Source of the DNA: Escallonia rubra
Lineage: Eukaryota; Streptophyta; Magnoliopsida; Escalloniales; Escalloniaceae
Length of the DNA: 64,000 nucleotides
Reading direction: 5' to 3'
NCBI GenBank assembly: GCA_033065855.1
Contig: JAVXUO010002815.1
Coordinates: 124,001-188,000 of the forward strand
Made by a program: the position numbers and the translations under genes
Notes under the pieces: generated by a model
Database searches by the model: none
What the model was told of the DNA's origin: nothing
Seen by the model: the letters and a program-made list of their open reading frames with translations, nothing else
In this document: piece by piece, positions 22,686 to 36,400 of the stretch
Numbering within the stretch: the stretch's first letter is position 1
Layout of the letters: each line of letters begins with the position of its first letter

Positions 22686-24792
22686 CCAAGACACTAGGGA
22701 TGTTGGTTCCATTATTGAAGCCATGTTGTTGCAGAAAATTGGCTTTGTTCTTGGGACAACATAAGAAAAATCAAAATACATATCGAAGAAATATATGTTG
22801 AGGTGCATATGGAAACCTGAAATTTAACCTACTAATTACGGGAGGCAAATGTAATCTTATATATGTTGTGTAACAACCTTGGGGAGTTTTGGTTGAGGAG
22901 GTTTAAGACACGCAGGGTCTCATGCGTTAACAGTTAATACATGTACATACTAAACATAACACGAGAGCAATAATATAATATCTCAAAATTGAAGGACCAG
23001 AACGATGAAATTGAGTTCCAAACTAAGATTTGATGACAATCATATAATCTACCATCAACCTAACCCATCCGGTTCCTATGATGCTTATCTTACAACACGG
23101 AAATGCGATAACCATTGTCCAAATCACATGAGTCTTGATCAAAGATATAAGAAAAGTATAAAGTGACAAAGTTTCAGATGCTAATTTCCAATCAACGATG
23201 CGCAATGAACCCCGCTCAAAAGTATTAGAGCTTCATCCTCCACGGCTTGCTAGATGGGCATAAAAAACTTAGAAAACAACAAAGATGAGCTTAAAGCCCA
23301 GCAAGTGCCCACCTTTTTCCCTAGCTAGTACAACATTGTAAATTTGTAATCCTCATTCGTCAATAACAACAAAAAGGAATAAGGTAGCATGTGTAAGGTA
23401 AAGTAGCTTCCACCAATTCCAACTTATCTCATATAAATGCTCTGTTAGAATATACGAAACGAAGCAAAGACGTCAGTGACAATTATTCATGTATTTAAAT
23501 TTAGAGTCAAGATTTCAAAGATAGATTTTAGAGACAATACATGCATAGGCACAATAAAATCCAAAGTCTTGGTCACTTAAAAGTGACGTCACAAAGTCTA
23601 TAGACGCATCCAAAATATGTCGAAATGGTACTTACTCAAGTGAATATATTTCTATGCTCAAGAAGGACGTGCGCATCATCATCTACGGTCCTTCCATCGG
23701 TTAGATGAAAACGTGCGATTTGCTCCTATGTTGGGAACATATGTAATACGACCAATGACCAATCAATATAATCAGTATCCTTTTCAATAGAAAATACTAT
23801 TGGGGACCAATGGTGATCTTAATTAACTAGGATAGTTAAATATATAATAAACTATTCCTCTTCCCCTTTTTGCATAAAATACTGCATTTCTTTTTAGCAC
23901 ATGTCACGATTTTGTTACCAAGTAAGTGAATATTTTTCCATCTTTTGTCACAAGAATTTCTCAATTATGCGACCCACCCTTGAATATATTTCGTACAATA
24001 AATTGTGTTTATAATGTTCGTAACAAAAGAATGTATATTTTAGTTCATTACTCTACTTAACTTTTGTCTATGAAGAAATAATTGAAGGTATATTCTTCAT
24101 AAATAATACTTTTGTTTTTAACTTCTCAAGTCCTTTGTCACTCCACCATTCTTGGGGTTGGGTTGGGCTCTCTTGTGCGCTAGTCCACTGAGATAAACAA
24201 AATTTCGTTTGTCACAAAAAGATATTTTTATACAGCTGACATTAACTTTTAGCAAAATAGCAATAATTGGCAGTAAAGTTTGGATTTTAATTACCTGCGA
24301 CTGAGAATTCATGCAGAAGTGGAGGCAACAGGGGGGCACGTGGCCACCTGCTGCCATCCAACTCTTCCACACAGTTTTGTGACATAGTCCTCCACAGGGT
24401 AGAAGACCAAGGCATGTAGCTTTTCACCCCATATCGCTTAGTCCATCACCAACATCCAGCAAAGCCAAATATGATATCTTCCTATCGGTCATCTCTCATG
24501 TCATGTTTTCTCTCTCTCTCTCTACCTATGTTCTTCTTATCTTAAACCTCATTTAGTTTTCAGCTTTGTCATTAGTAAAATTCATATGGCCCTTTGACAT
24601 AATCATCAAAGCATCATCCATCTTCAGGCCATTGCTGAAGCCAGTGACACTTCCATTCATCTTTTTCTCAAATCGTGTATTGTCATCTAAATGATATATC
24701 ATTCTCGCATGGGTGGTCTTTTGTTTGTTTAATTTTATAGTGATTGTAGTGTCGATATTTATGAATAAAAGTTAATCATGGTAAATAACATT
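22686..24792. other. Intergenic, no gene recognised
   Basis: AT-rich DNA between the dead kinase locus and the solo LTR. There is a short CT-rich microsatellite near 24512. No open frame here resembles a known protein. Confidence 0.5.
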
Positions 24793-26232
24793 TGTTAGCC
24801 CTATGGTTGGATAACCTAGGCTTACATCTTGTTTTGATGATAACTACACATTGATTATGTTCTAATGTGTGCTTTGAGTGTATTCTTAGTAGGTATATAC
24901 ATGCACACTCATGAAGACACATTTGAGAAGTTGGATAGATGGATTAAAGCCAAAGAAGCTTAAAGCTATGGTGACATGCTATGGAAGCTTCATCAAGTCC
25001 AATGTCAAAGAGCAAGAAAGAATGCATAGCCTAAGTTACTATCGATTATAATTGATCTTTCCTATTATGTACCTAGTCTTCGTTTGATGCTTGGATTGAT
25101 GACTATGACCTAAAAAGACCTTAGGAAACCTTGTGCATTGCATGTGAGTTCATAACCTTTCACACGAGTGTGGTTCTTGAAAATGAGTGAACTTTGGAGC
25201 TCACTCAGATTTTCTCAAAACTGTTTTTGGTGATAATCTTTTCATATATTGATAAAACTTTTCATTAGCTTTCCAACGCAAAAAACGGCACCTTAATCCG
25301 ATTTTTCTAGAGAAAGTTATGCCCAAAATAGGAAAGGGGGTTCCGTGAGGCAGCCGATAGGCAGTAGGGTATTACAGTCGACTGTAATTGAATACAGTCG
25401 ACTGCATTGGTCAAACTTCAGTTCCAACGGTTATTTTCGAGGACAAAACTCCAACAACTATTTTTGATATATTACAGTCGACTGCATTGGTTACAGTCGA
25501 CTGCAATGGCAGTTTTGCCCACTTTATGCCTATAACGGCTATATTTGATCTCTTCTCTATATAAATGATTTGGGGCTTCATTATACACCATGGAAACCAC
25601 ATTCTAAGCCTTCATTCATTAGAGAAACATTAAGGCTCATAGATTAAACTTTTCTCTCTTCATCTTCATGATTTCACATCATTAAAGAGAACATCTTTGT
25701 GAGCAATTCTTTGATTGAGAGTGAGCATACTTCAAGTCATCAATTCTCTCATCTCTCTATTGTACTAGAGCTTCATTTGTACTCATTTCCTTTCAAGAGG
25801 GTTTCTTTGTACACATTTGATCTTTGTAAAAGGATTGTGATCAAGGCTTGGGTTTGTCAAGTCTTGGGTGAGCTTTGTGGATTCAAGGCTTGTGCTTGGT
25901 GTGGGGATATCACCAAGTGTTGTAAGGGTTTTGATCTTGACCCGGAAGAAGATTGTTGCTAGTGGATTCTAGTGCTCTTGCAAGGGACTTCCTTGAAGAG
26001 GTGGATGTAGGCTTGAGGGTATATCAAGCCGAACCATTTAAATCTCCTTGTCAAGTATCTCTAACTCAATCTCTTTACTTATTGCTCTTTAATTGTTTGA
26101 GATTGTTTAGTTAGCATCTTCATTGAAGTATTACTTGGTTTGGTTGAGATTTATGATTGTGCTTAGTTTAAATTCCCCATTATATTTTAAAAACCTTATT
26201 CACCCCCCTCTAGGGTTGTTTTATTGGTTTCA
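24793..26232 (+). mobile_element. Solo LTR of the large-LTR family, second copy
   Basis: 1440 bp, TGTTAGCCC...GGTTTCA, with a perfect 5-bp duplication ACATT (24788-24792 and 26233-26237). Nearly the same as 15964-17416 in opposite orientation. It contains four CAGTCGACTG palindromes (25375, 25395, 25475, 25494). An 87-codon frame at 25699-25962 is identical in protein to the one in the other copy. Confidence 0.93.
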
Positions 26233-26266
26233 ACATTGAAAAGAATGTGTTTTTACCATTTGTGGT

Positions 26267-26619
26267 TGTTGATATATGTCTTGTATTTATGTCCCACATC
26301 GGTTACTCAAAAAAGGTTGGTCCTTAGTATATAAGACATCTTGTCCCACATTGCTTGGAGAAAGAAGATCACTGCTTTTTCCAAGTATAAATAAGGTGTA
26401 TTGTATTGTGTTTAAGGGCAAGAGAAGAGAGTTTTTCTTTGAGTAGGAAAGAAAGAAAGAAGAGTCCTTCTTTGAGTAGGAAAACAGTTAAGAGATACAC
26501 GTGAGGGAGCGTTGTAAATCTGACTTATGCAAAGTGGATTTGAGTTCTCTCATATTTCTTGTGTTTTCTTATTTGGTTATCGTGTTATATACATATTTAT
26601 CTAGAGCGATTTCGTAACA
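26267..26619 (+). repeat. 5' LTR of copia element 2
   Basis: 353 bp, paired with 36781-37128. Contains internal near-repeats of TCCTTCTTTGAGTAGGAAA (about 26434-26480). Confidence 0.92.
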
Positions 26620-26621
26620 AG

Positions 26622-26634
26622 TGGTATCAAGAGC
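26622..26634 (+). other. Primer-binding site of copia element 2
   Basis: TGGTATCAAGAGC just after the LTR is close to the initiator tRNA-Met complement. Confidence 0.75.
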
Positions 26635-27417
26635 TTCCAGGTTTATTTTTTGGGCAAAATTGAAATTGATTTAAAAGAATAAATATGTCGAACAACACGA
26701 CCATGAAGTATGCCTGTGAACAATTCAATAGGAAGACGAATTTTGGCATATGGCAGAGCACGGTGAAGGATATCCTTGTGCAGCAAGGATTGCTCAAGCC
26801 TTTGTTGGGAAAGAAGCCTAAGTCAATGGATCAGGACGATTGGGAGGAATTACAGGCTAAGGCTGTATCTACGATACGGTTGAATCTAGCCCCGAAGGTT
26901 AAGTACCAAGTTTTGACAGAGACTTCTCCAACAGCTCTGTGGCAAAAATTGGAGAAGATATATAAGTCAAAATCTTTGTCGAAACGGTTATATCTGAAGA
27001 AAGATCTGTACCAATTACGGATGGATGAAGGTTCAGATCTGGGTGATCATATATCAGAATTTAACCGGTTGGTGTCCCAATTGTCAAGTATAGATGTTAA
27101 ACTCAAGGAGGAAGATCAGGTGATTTTGTTGTTATCTTCGCTTCCAAAATCATATGAGACCTTGAAGACTACGTTGCTTATTGAGAATGAGACATTGTTT
27201 GTTGATGATGTTATGTCGGCTCTTATGGACTCGAGCAAAATTAATGGGACGAGTTCAAGCAGTCAAGGCGAAGGTTTGGTGGTAAGGTCTGAAAATAAGA
27301 ATGGTCATGGAAGAGGCAGAGGTCGATCTAGAAGCAAAAATCCAGGACATGGAAAAGACAGGTCTAAGTCTCGTGGAAAGCAGGACAAGTCCAGTATTGA
27401 ATGCTGGTATTGTAAAG

Positions 27418-30400
27418 TAGGGGTGAGCATTTAAACCGTAAAAACCAATCCAACCGTAAAAACCAAACCAACCAATCCGACAAATTTCAAACCGATTGCA
27501 AAAATAATTGGTTTGGTTTTTTTTTTCACAAACCGCATGTCCGGTTCGGTCGGTTCGGTTTGGTTTTTTTGAAACCGTTCTAAACCGAACCGACCGTATA
27601 CAATATAATATATATATTTTTTAAACTAACCCCAGTTAGTTTTAACTAAATTAGGTAGTTAAACTTAACCCTTCATATAAATATCAGTAACCCACTAAGT
27701 CACTAACCCTAAATCCTAATTCATCTTTCCTTCAATCGCTGCCCACTGCCCCATTCCCAGATCTTCTCCCCAACTCCCCAAGGACCACAACCTCACACTC
27801 CACGCCTCAGCTTAGCCCTCAACTCTCAAGGCAGCACCTCCACCACGGCAGCGCCTCCACCAAGGCAGCGTTTCCACCACGGCAGCGTCGTCTCTTCAGC
27901 CGCCGCCTTCTCCAATCGCCATCTCAACGGCTCAACCTACCGTCAACTCTCAACTCTCAAGGCAGCACAGCCACCACGGCAGCTCCTCCACCAAGGCAGC
28001 GTCTCCACCACGGCAGCGCCTTCTTCAGCCTTGTCTCTTCAGCCGTCGCCTTCTCCAGTCGCCATCTCAACCTCCCACAGCTGCGCATCTGTATCTCCTC
28101 CTGCCGTTGCCTCCTGTTTCCTCTAGGCTCTAGCCTCCAAGGTAATGTTTCCCTTTTTCTAGATTCCTCCTGTTAGCATCACATAGCTTTCCTCTAGCCT
28201 CTAATTTACCCGGCTGGAGATTAAGTTCGTTTATTGGAAGCTCATTCCATATCCTAAAGATTCCTCATTAATAGGCCATGTCTCTTCTGGTTCTGACATG
28301 TTCACTATGGATTATCGCTATCCCCTCTCCGCATTTCAGGCTTTTGCGATCTGCTTGAGCAGCTTTGACACCAAATTGGCTTGTGAATAGAAGATTAACA
28401 ACAAAAACAAAATAACTTTAGGGTGGTAACAAAATGCATAAAAAGATCAACATCAATGCCTTTGCTCATCTTCATATTCGTGTTCACTTTCTTCACCTTT
28501 CTTATCACTAGAATAGGAGACTGTTGTTAATGTCCTTAATGCCGTTGTAATACCAATTGTGAGATTAGCCCTGTTCGGAGAAACAGTACTGAACTTTGTA
28601 AACCCGAGTCCTATGTATCGCATTTTGTATGTTCATTTCAATCTCGTAATGCATTTGTATGTTCATTTCAATCTCATAATGCGCTGCTATTCACTAAATC
28701 TGTCCAAATGGCCCAGTCGGGGAACATCAGATACATGAATCATCTGCTTTACATTTGCATTCTGCATAATACTTAGTACTGGTTTGGGTACATTGCTGAT
28801 TAGTCCGTGTTATGCCAGTGGCAGCAGTAACATGCATTTTAGCAGTAAAGTGTGATCCTTAAAATCTACCACAGGGTGCAATATGTAAAGGGTTAAGCAA
28901 AGAATCTTTTCCTTTCTTTTTGCTGATTAGTCCGTCTTCTCTTCCTACTTCAGTTTCTTAATCCCAATCCCGCAATTCATGGCATGCTATTATCTACATG
29001 AAAACTTGCATAATGCAATACTCCTTGTTGGTAAAACTTGATCACCTCTGCAGCATTTTCCAGTCAATGTGGGGTTGTCCAATCTCTATTAGCAGTTTAT
29101 TCTTCACAGCTAGCTAGCATGCTCTATTATCTTCTCTTTTCTGAACTTCCTTTTTCAGCTCAAGGTTTCCGCTTTTGCGTGCATTGTTATTTCATAAGCT
29201 TATCAAATCCTTAAATGTTTATCTGCACTAGGTATCTTTCCTTTTACTTGGATTAATATTTTATGTGTATTAAAGATAGGTTCTATAATTACTGCTCTTC
29301 ACATGGCTGGACTCTAGCTAGCAAATCATAACATGTTCTCTGTTCTGTCTCAATTTTGGCACTGATCACTAAAAACACACCCCACAGAAATCTGAATGTG
29401 TGAATTGCTGAGGCCATCTTTAAGCACTGAGCCATCTGTTGTGCAGTTCCAATGGATTACTAGAAAAAGTGCAGCTGAAAGCGCTAATGTGATTTAAAAT
29501 TAAAACATAGATAGAGTTATGAATTGGTTAACATTAAACGCTAGGATTCAATTGAAAATTCATGACTAATTTCTTGAATTTCCCCCTTTCTGCTCTACTC
29601 TTAGTCCCTTTACGTAATGTCTTGCCTTTCATGTGGAGAACGGTTGCTACTACTGGGCCTGAAATTGGCTTAATTCGATTGTTTAGAATAAAGAATGTCA
29701 ATCTATGTCTACCCTCTCCAATCCTTATAAACTAAGGAGATTTAATCTCACAAATTTTTTAGTAACCAGTATACTTGAAGTAGATTTAATGATTTCTTAT
29801 CATTGTATTGTATCAGATGGTTGATGATGCGGGTGCAATAGGTGCTGATAACAGCGCCTGCCCACTTCCTCCTAGGCCTCCAAAGAGAAAGAAGGAGACA
29901 AGTGCTAGAGAGCCATCTGAAGTCTGGGATCATTTTCAAAAAATCAAAGGGAATACGCCTGCCGAGCCTGATCCCGAAATTGCAATATGTAAGTATTGTT
30001 GTAAGCGCTATGGTTACACCGGGGCAAATGGTACGAGTACTTTATGGAGCCATATTAGATATAGTTGTAAGAAATACAGTTATGAAAAAGCTGGGAATAG
30101 TAAAAATCAAACAAAAATCAGGTTTGAACCTAATAGACAGAAAAATGATGGGAATGAGTTAAAGGTGGCTTCGTTTAGTATTGAGGAGTGCAGACTAGCA
30201 CTTACTGAGATGATTGTTGTTGATGAATTACCTTTTAATATTGTGGAAAGGCAAGGGTTTAAAAAATTCTGTGGAGTCATGGAACCAAGATTTAATGTTC
30301 CATCTCGTTTTACAGTTGCAAGAGATATTCTTAAGTTGTTTCGTAAAGAGGGAGAGTTGTTAAAGAAGCTTTTGAAATCCGAAAGGGTTTGTCTCACTAC

Positions 30401-33400
30401 TGACACTTGGACTTCACTACAAAATATCAATTACATGTGTCTTACAACCCATTGGATTGATTGTGACTGGAATTTGCAAAAGAGAATTATAGCATTTTGT
30501 CAAGTTGAAAATCACAAGGGCAAAACAATTGGTAAAGTGATTAAGACTTGCTTGTTGAATTGAAAAATAGACAGTCTTCTTACCGTAACAGTTGATAATG
30601 CGAGTTCTAATGATGGTACTATTAATTATCTAAAGAGTAAAACTAATAGTTGGAAAAATACTGTCACGAATAATGAGTTCATGCACATGAGGTGTGGCGC
30701 TCACATTACCAACCTTATAGTTACTGACGGTATGAAAGAAGTTCACGAGTCTATTGTGAAGATTCGGAATGCGGTAAGGTTTGTGAGGTCTTCTCCTTCT
30801 AGGCTTTTAAGTTTCAAAAAGTGTGTAGAGAAGGAGAAAATTGAAAGCAAGAGCCTTGTTTGCCTAGATATTCCAACTAGGTGGAATTCTACGTACTTAA
30901 TGTTGGAAGCTGCCCAAAAATTTCAGAAAGCCTTTGAAAGATTAGAAGAAGATGATTCGGGCTTCCGTAAGTATTTTTCAGTGTCTTTAAGCGAGGACGA
31001 GGACGAGGACACTGGTGGGAGAGGAAGGGCAACAAATATAGGGCCTCCTTCATTAATAGATTGGGAAAATGCTAGGGTGTTTGTTCAGTTTCTAAATTTT
31101 TTTTATGAGGTTACTTTACGGTTTTCGGGTTCTTTACATGTTACATCCAATGCCTATTTTAATGAAATTATGGCTGTGCGATTGAAATTGGTGCAATTGT
31201 GTAAAAGTGCTGATCCTATGTTGTACATTATGGCTTCTAACATGCTGAAAAAGTTTGAAAAGTATTGGGGAAATGTGGATAAACTGAATAAGTTGGTGTA
31301 TATTGCTGTTGTGTTGGACCCTCGTCACAAATTGAAATATGTTAAGTTTTGCTTACGTCAAGTGAATGATTGTGGGGTGGTTAAAGATATTATTGATAAG
31401 GTGAAGGACCACTTGGTTCGCTTGTTTGAGCACTTTGAGCAGGGGGGGTAGTGAAAATAGTGGAAGAAGTCAAGTGTCCAAAGATAATGAGGTTGAGGGA
31501 GAAGAATCTTTGGCGGCACAATATCAGAAGCTTTTAGAGGCAGAAGAGAGTATAGAGAGCAAATCTGAGGTAGAAAGGTATTTGGCTGAGAGTTGTGAAG
31601 ACCCTAGAAAATCCCTTGATATATTAGGGTGGTGGAAGGTGAATAGCAGCAAGTATCCTGTCCTCTCTCAGGTAGCGAGGCACATTTTAGCTGTTCCAGT
31701 TTCTACAGTTGCTTCCGAATCAGCTTTTAGCACAGGAGGTCGTATACTTGATCCATTTAGGAGTTCTTTGAATCCAAGGATGGTTGAAACTCTTGTTTGT
31801 ACTCAAAATTGGTTGAAATGTCCCTCATCCCCTATTGATCTTCGACAAGCTATGGACGAGGTTGAGAAGTATGAAGACATCTTTTCAGGTACTTTTTTTG
31901 TTAGTGAAATTGCTTTCAATGAATTATTTTGCTGAATTTCATTATCTTTGCATTTCAGACAACGCAACGGGATCAAATACAAGTAGTTCGAGTGATGCAT
32001 GTGCATCTATTGTTATTGAGTGAGTCACCAAAAGGTAACTAAAGTGCATAGCTTTTTCTTTTTATTTTGGGCAGATTCTATTCTTTACCTATAATGTCAG
32101 TTTGTATGTAATCCTTTGGCCGTTTGTATATAATCCTTTGGCTGTTTATATCACACTTTAGTCACCAAAAGGTATAGATTATATGCTGGTTGAACTTCTC
32201 ATTCCCTTTCACTTGCTTCCCTGCTTTGTTCTAGCTTGTAACCATGGATCAGCTAAAATAATGTATGCAGAAGTCAGAAAGATAGAAATAGAATGCCTTT
32301 TAAATGTTGTTTCTAACAGTATCATTGGAAAATAATTCATTTTAGAAGGGACTGAAAATACAGGTGTAACGTTGGTTTGCAATCTTTTGGATCAAGCCAT
32401 AGTTTTATACAACGGAAAGTCCTTGATAGCGCAGCAAAATGTTAAGCAAATCATTGATAGCGCATCAAAATGTTAAGCAAATGTTGTATGAATTGCTCAT
32501 TGGATGTTGACTGCGACTGTGGCTGAGAAAATGTTAATAGCAGTAGGTATATGGACAACAGTTCCCAGGAATTTAAGAACTCGTAGCTTGGTAGCATGTG
32601 GGTAGCTTGGTAGCAGTACGTATAATGTTGGTTTGCAATGCTTCACTTTCTAGGAAACATAGATTTAGAAGTTCCTCCATGCTTAACATATTTTCACTTT
32701 AACAAGGAACAGTGGAAGTGTCCACTTAATAGATTTGATAAGGTACCTAACATAACATTCTCTTGAGGACTACCAAAATGTTCCACGACCAAATCTTCTG
32801 CCATATCTTTGGCATCCTTTATCATCGCTTTGTACCTTTTCCATTGTGTTTTCACCCTTTGCGTGACTGATTTTTCTTTCATTGCATTTTTTCAGAAATA
32901 TAGATTATATGTTGGTTGAAGGTTGATTGGCAATGAAGGTTTTGAAGATGCTTGTTTGGTTTGAAGACTAAAGAGGACCTCTTTCTTCTTTAAGTTAATC
33001 TGATGGATATATTTGATGTGTGTAATTTGATTTAAAGCTTAACAGATGCTATGTAAGGAGTTATTTTCTTTTGAATGTTATGTAATTTTCATTAGAATTT
33101 TAATAATTGCTATGTAATGATTTGTGTGTAATGAGTTATTTTCTTTGGATGTTATGTAATCTAATTAGAATTTTAGTCTTATGAGCTAAGATCTGCTGAA
33201 TTACTTGAGTTTTGTTACAAATTTTTAGTTATTTTGGGCCTAGAATGGAATCTAGCCCAAACCGATTTAATCCGTTTAAACCGAACCGTTCGATCCAGCT
33301 AATCCGTTCAAACCGAACCGTTCAACTACGGTTCGGTTTATTTTTTCCCAAACCGATGTTGGTCGGTTCGGTTTGGTATTCAACCTCCAAACCGAACCGA

Positions 33401-33420
33401 CTGAACCGTGCTCAGCCCTA
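27418..33420 (+). mobile_element. hAT (Ac/Tag1-like) DNA transposon, 6.0 kb, nearly intact
   Basis: Ends TAGGGGTGAGCA and TGCTCAGCCCTA are imperfect inverted repeats. The 8-bp duplication TTGTAAAG is perfect (27410-27417 and 33421-33428). Subterminal regions (27434-27600 and 33255-33410) are filled with AACCGAACCG and CGGTTCGGTTT words in both orientations, typical of transposase-binding sites. A GC-rich leader (about 27720-28140, repeats of CACCACGGCAGCG) ends at a donor CCAAG/GTAATG, and a 1.7-kb intron leads to the transposase ATG at 29817. The 3' non-coding part (32024-33250) has local duplications, for example TTGATAGCGCA...AAATGTTAAGCAAA at 32424 and 32452. Confidence 0.95.
29817..32023 (+). 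pseudogene. hAT transposase (BED finger, RNase H-like, hATC domain) with two lesions
   Basis: Starts at ATG 29817, right after an intron acceptor (TATCAG). The N-terminal BED-type zinc finger is CKYCCKRY...STLWSHIRYSC (29988-30070). The RNase H-like core has LTTDTWTSLQNINYM, then VTVDNASSND and CLDIPTRWNSTYLML. The C-terminal hAT dimerisation domain (31620-31810) has WWKVNSSKYPVLSQVARHIL and STVASESAFSTGGR. The last exon (31959-32023) follows a 70-bp intron (31889-31958) and ends SSSSDACASIVIE. Two defects are seen: TGA at 30561-30563 at a position usually Trp, and an extra G in a run of seven (31442-31448) that shifts the frame. Otherwise about 690 codons are open. It would cut and paste hAT-family ends in the nucleus if functional. 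Confidence 0.9.
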
Positions 33421-36400
33421 TTGTAAAGAGATTGGTCATATTGCAAGAAAGTGTCCAGAACGGAAAGAAACATGTGAATAATGCTAATGTTGCTGAAGAA
33501 GATGACAAAAGCAGCGATGGTGATCTCTACTTGATTTCCTCAGTTGAGCAGCAAGAAGGTAATCTCTTATTAGTTAGAGACAACAGTTTTTCTACGGAAT
33601 GATTTCTTGACTCTGCATGTTCGTTTCATATGTGCCCATACAAGGAATAGTTTGATTGTCTTACTCCATGTGACGGTGGTACTGTGTTAATGGGTAATGA
33701 TGCTGTTTGTAAAGTCATGGGGATAGGTACCATTAAAATTAAAATGTTTGATGGGATTGTGAAAATCCTGGGTGATCTAAGGTACATACCCGACTTGAAG
33801 AAGAATTTGATTTCCTTGGGCACACTTGATTCTATAGATTGTAGTATATCTATAAAATGTGGAGTCATGAAAGTCAGCAAAGGTGCGATGGTGATAATGA
33901 AAGGTCAGAAAACTAAAAATTTGTATAAACTGATAGGGAACACAGTTATAGGTGGAGTTTCAGTATCAATTCATGCAGGTTCTAACAATGATAACTCTGT
34001 GTTATGGCATAAACGGCTGTGACACTTGAGCGAGGGAGGTATGCTGGAACTTCACAAACGCAAGTTGCTGCATGGAGTGAAATCATGCAAGCTAGACTTC
34101 TGCAAAATTTGTGTTTTTGGGAAGCAAAAATGAGTTAGTTTTAAAGCAGCTTCTCATACTAGTAAAGGGATTCTGGACTATATACATTCAGATGTTTGGG
34201 GACCAATCAAGCATATCTCAAATGGGAGAGCTCGTTACTTTGTTACGTTTATAGATGATTTCTCAAGAAAGGTATGGGTGTACTTTATGAAGCACAAGTC
34301 TGAAGTTTTCACGTGTTTAAGCAGTGGAAGGCTAGAGTTGAAAATCAGACGGGTAAGAAGCTTAAGTACTTCAGATCAGATAATGGCATGGAATACAAGG
34401 ATGAGGAGTTTCTGCAGTTCTGCAAGGATAAGGGTATCATCAGACACTTTTCAGTGAAGAGGACTCCATAGTAGAATGGGGTTGCCAAAATGATGAACAG
34501 AACATTGCTGGAGCAAGCTAGATGCAAGAGGTTGAATGCAGATTTGCCTAAGAGTTTCTGGGCTGAAGCTGTTAACACAGCTTGTTACTTGATCAACCGT
34601 TCTCCATCATCTGCCATTAATCACCGAGTTCCCGAAGAGGTATGGTCTGGTAAACAAGTTAATTTTTCTACAATGAGAATTTTTGGTTGTCCTACGTATG
34701 TTCATCTTCAGAATGAAGAACGATCCAAACTTGATCCTAAGTCAAAAGAATGTATATTCCTTGGGTATGAGGAAAGAGTAAAAGGATATATGTTATGGGA
34801 TCCAGTGGCCAATAAAAAGGTGATTAGTAGAGATGTGGTATTCAATGAAGCACATATGTTGAATATGAATGCAACTTCTAGCGAGAGGCAGGGTCACAAA
34901 GTGGAGATAGAGTTGCATGAGCAGAGGACAAAATCAGCTGATGAGTCTACAGATGGATCTACAGATGAGTCGTCTTTAGAGGATCCAGAGGAGCATCCTA
35001 GTGATTCTTGGAATCTAATCAGAGATAGAGAGCCACGTACTAAGAAACCAACTCAAAGGTATGGTTTTAAGGACTTGGTCTCATTTGCACTAATCGTGGG
35101 AAGTGGAGATCCTACCAGTTACAACGAGGCTGTCAAGGCAGAGGATGGTAACTTGTGGTTGACAACAATGAATGAGGAGATGGAATCTCTACGGAAGAAT
35201 TAGACTTGGGAATTAGTTAAACTTTCAAAGGGTGTGAAGGCTATTGGATGTAAGTGAGTTTACAGGAAAAAGGAAGATTAGAAGTACAAGGCAAGACTAG
35301 TGGCAAAATGATATTCTCAAAATGAGGGAATTGATTATAATGAGATCTTTTCGCGAGTAGTGAAGCATACTTCTATCAGATTAATATTGTCCATTGTAGC
35401 AGCGCAGAATATGGAGTTGGAGCAGCTTGATGTAAAAATAGCTTTTCTTCATGGTGATTTAGAGGAGAGGATCTACATGCAGCAACCCGATGGATTTATT
35501 GAACCTGGGAAGAAGGACTATGTGTGCAAGCTGAAAAAGTTCTTATATAGTTTGAAGCAGTCTCCTCGGCAGTGGTATAAGCGATTCGACACTTTCATGG
35601 TAACTCATGGTTACTCTCGGTGTGAGTATGATTGTTGTGTGTATTATCGAGTCATTGATGATGGTTCACTGTTGTTGCTCACATTATATGTGGATGATAT
35701 GTTAATTGCTGCGAAGAGTAACTCTCATATTCTGCACTTGAAGAAATTGTTGAGCAGGGAGTTTGATATGAAGAATCTTGGTTCTGCTAAAAAGATCCTT
35801 GGTATGGAGATTCATAGAGATCGAAAGGCAGGAAAGTTGTGGGTAACTCAAAAACGTTATGTTGAAAAGGTACTGGAGAGTTTAGTATGCTCAATGCTAA
35901 ACCGGTTAGTACACCATTAGGAGCTCATTTTCAGTTATCCTCACAACTTTGTCATAGTATAGTAGAAGATGTTGAGTATATGTCTCAAGTACCGTATGCA
36001 AATGTGATTCATTGTCTTATGTATGCCATGGTGTGTACTAGACCTGATATCTCACATGCAATTAGTATGGTCAATAGGTATATGGGAAATTCAGGAAAGA
36101 AGCATTGAGATGCAGTAAAGTGGATCTTCCGTTATCTAGCAGGTTCGACCAACTTTGGCATCATGTTTGATCGTGATGGGGCAAAAGGTGAGGTTTCTGG
36201 CTTTGTGGATTCTGATTATGCTGGGGACTTGGATTCCAGGAGGTCCACGACTGGATATATTTTTACATTCTATGGAGGGCCGATATGTTGGAAATCAGTG
36301 TTACAGTCTACGAAAGCATTGTCAACTACGGAGGCAGAGTACATGGCATTGACAGAGGCAGCTAATGAGGCATTATGGTTAAAGGGACTCGTAGAGGAGC

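Noticed and set aside
33212-33481. 89-codon frame ending in a CCHC-like tail
   Set aside because: It joins the hAT right end to the gag knuckle remainder; an insertion-junction artefact, not a gene.
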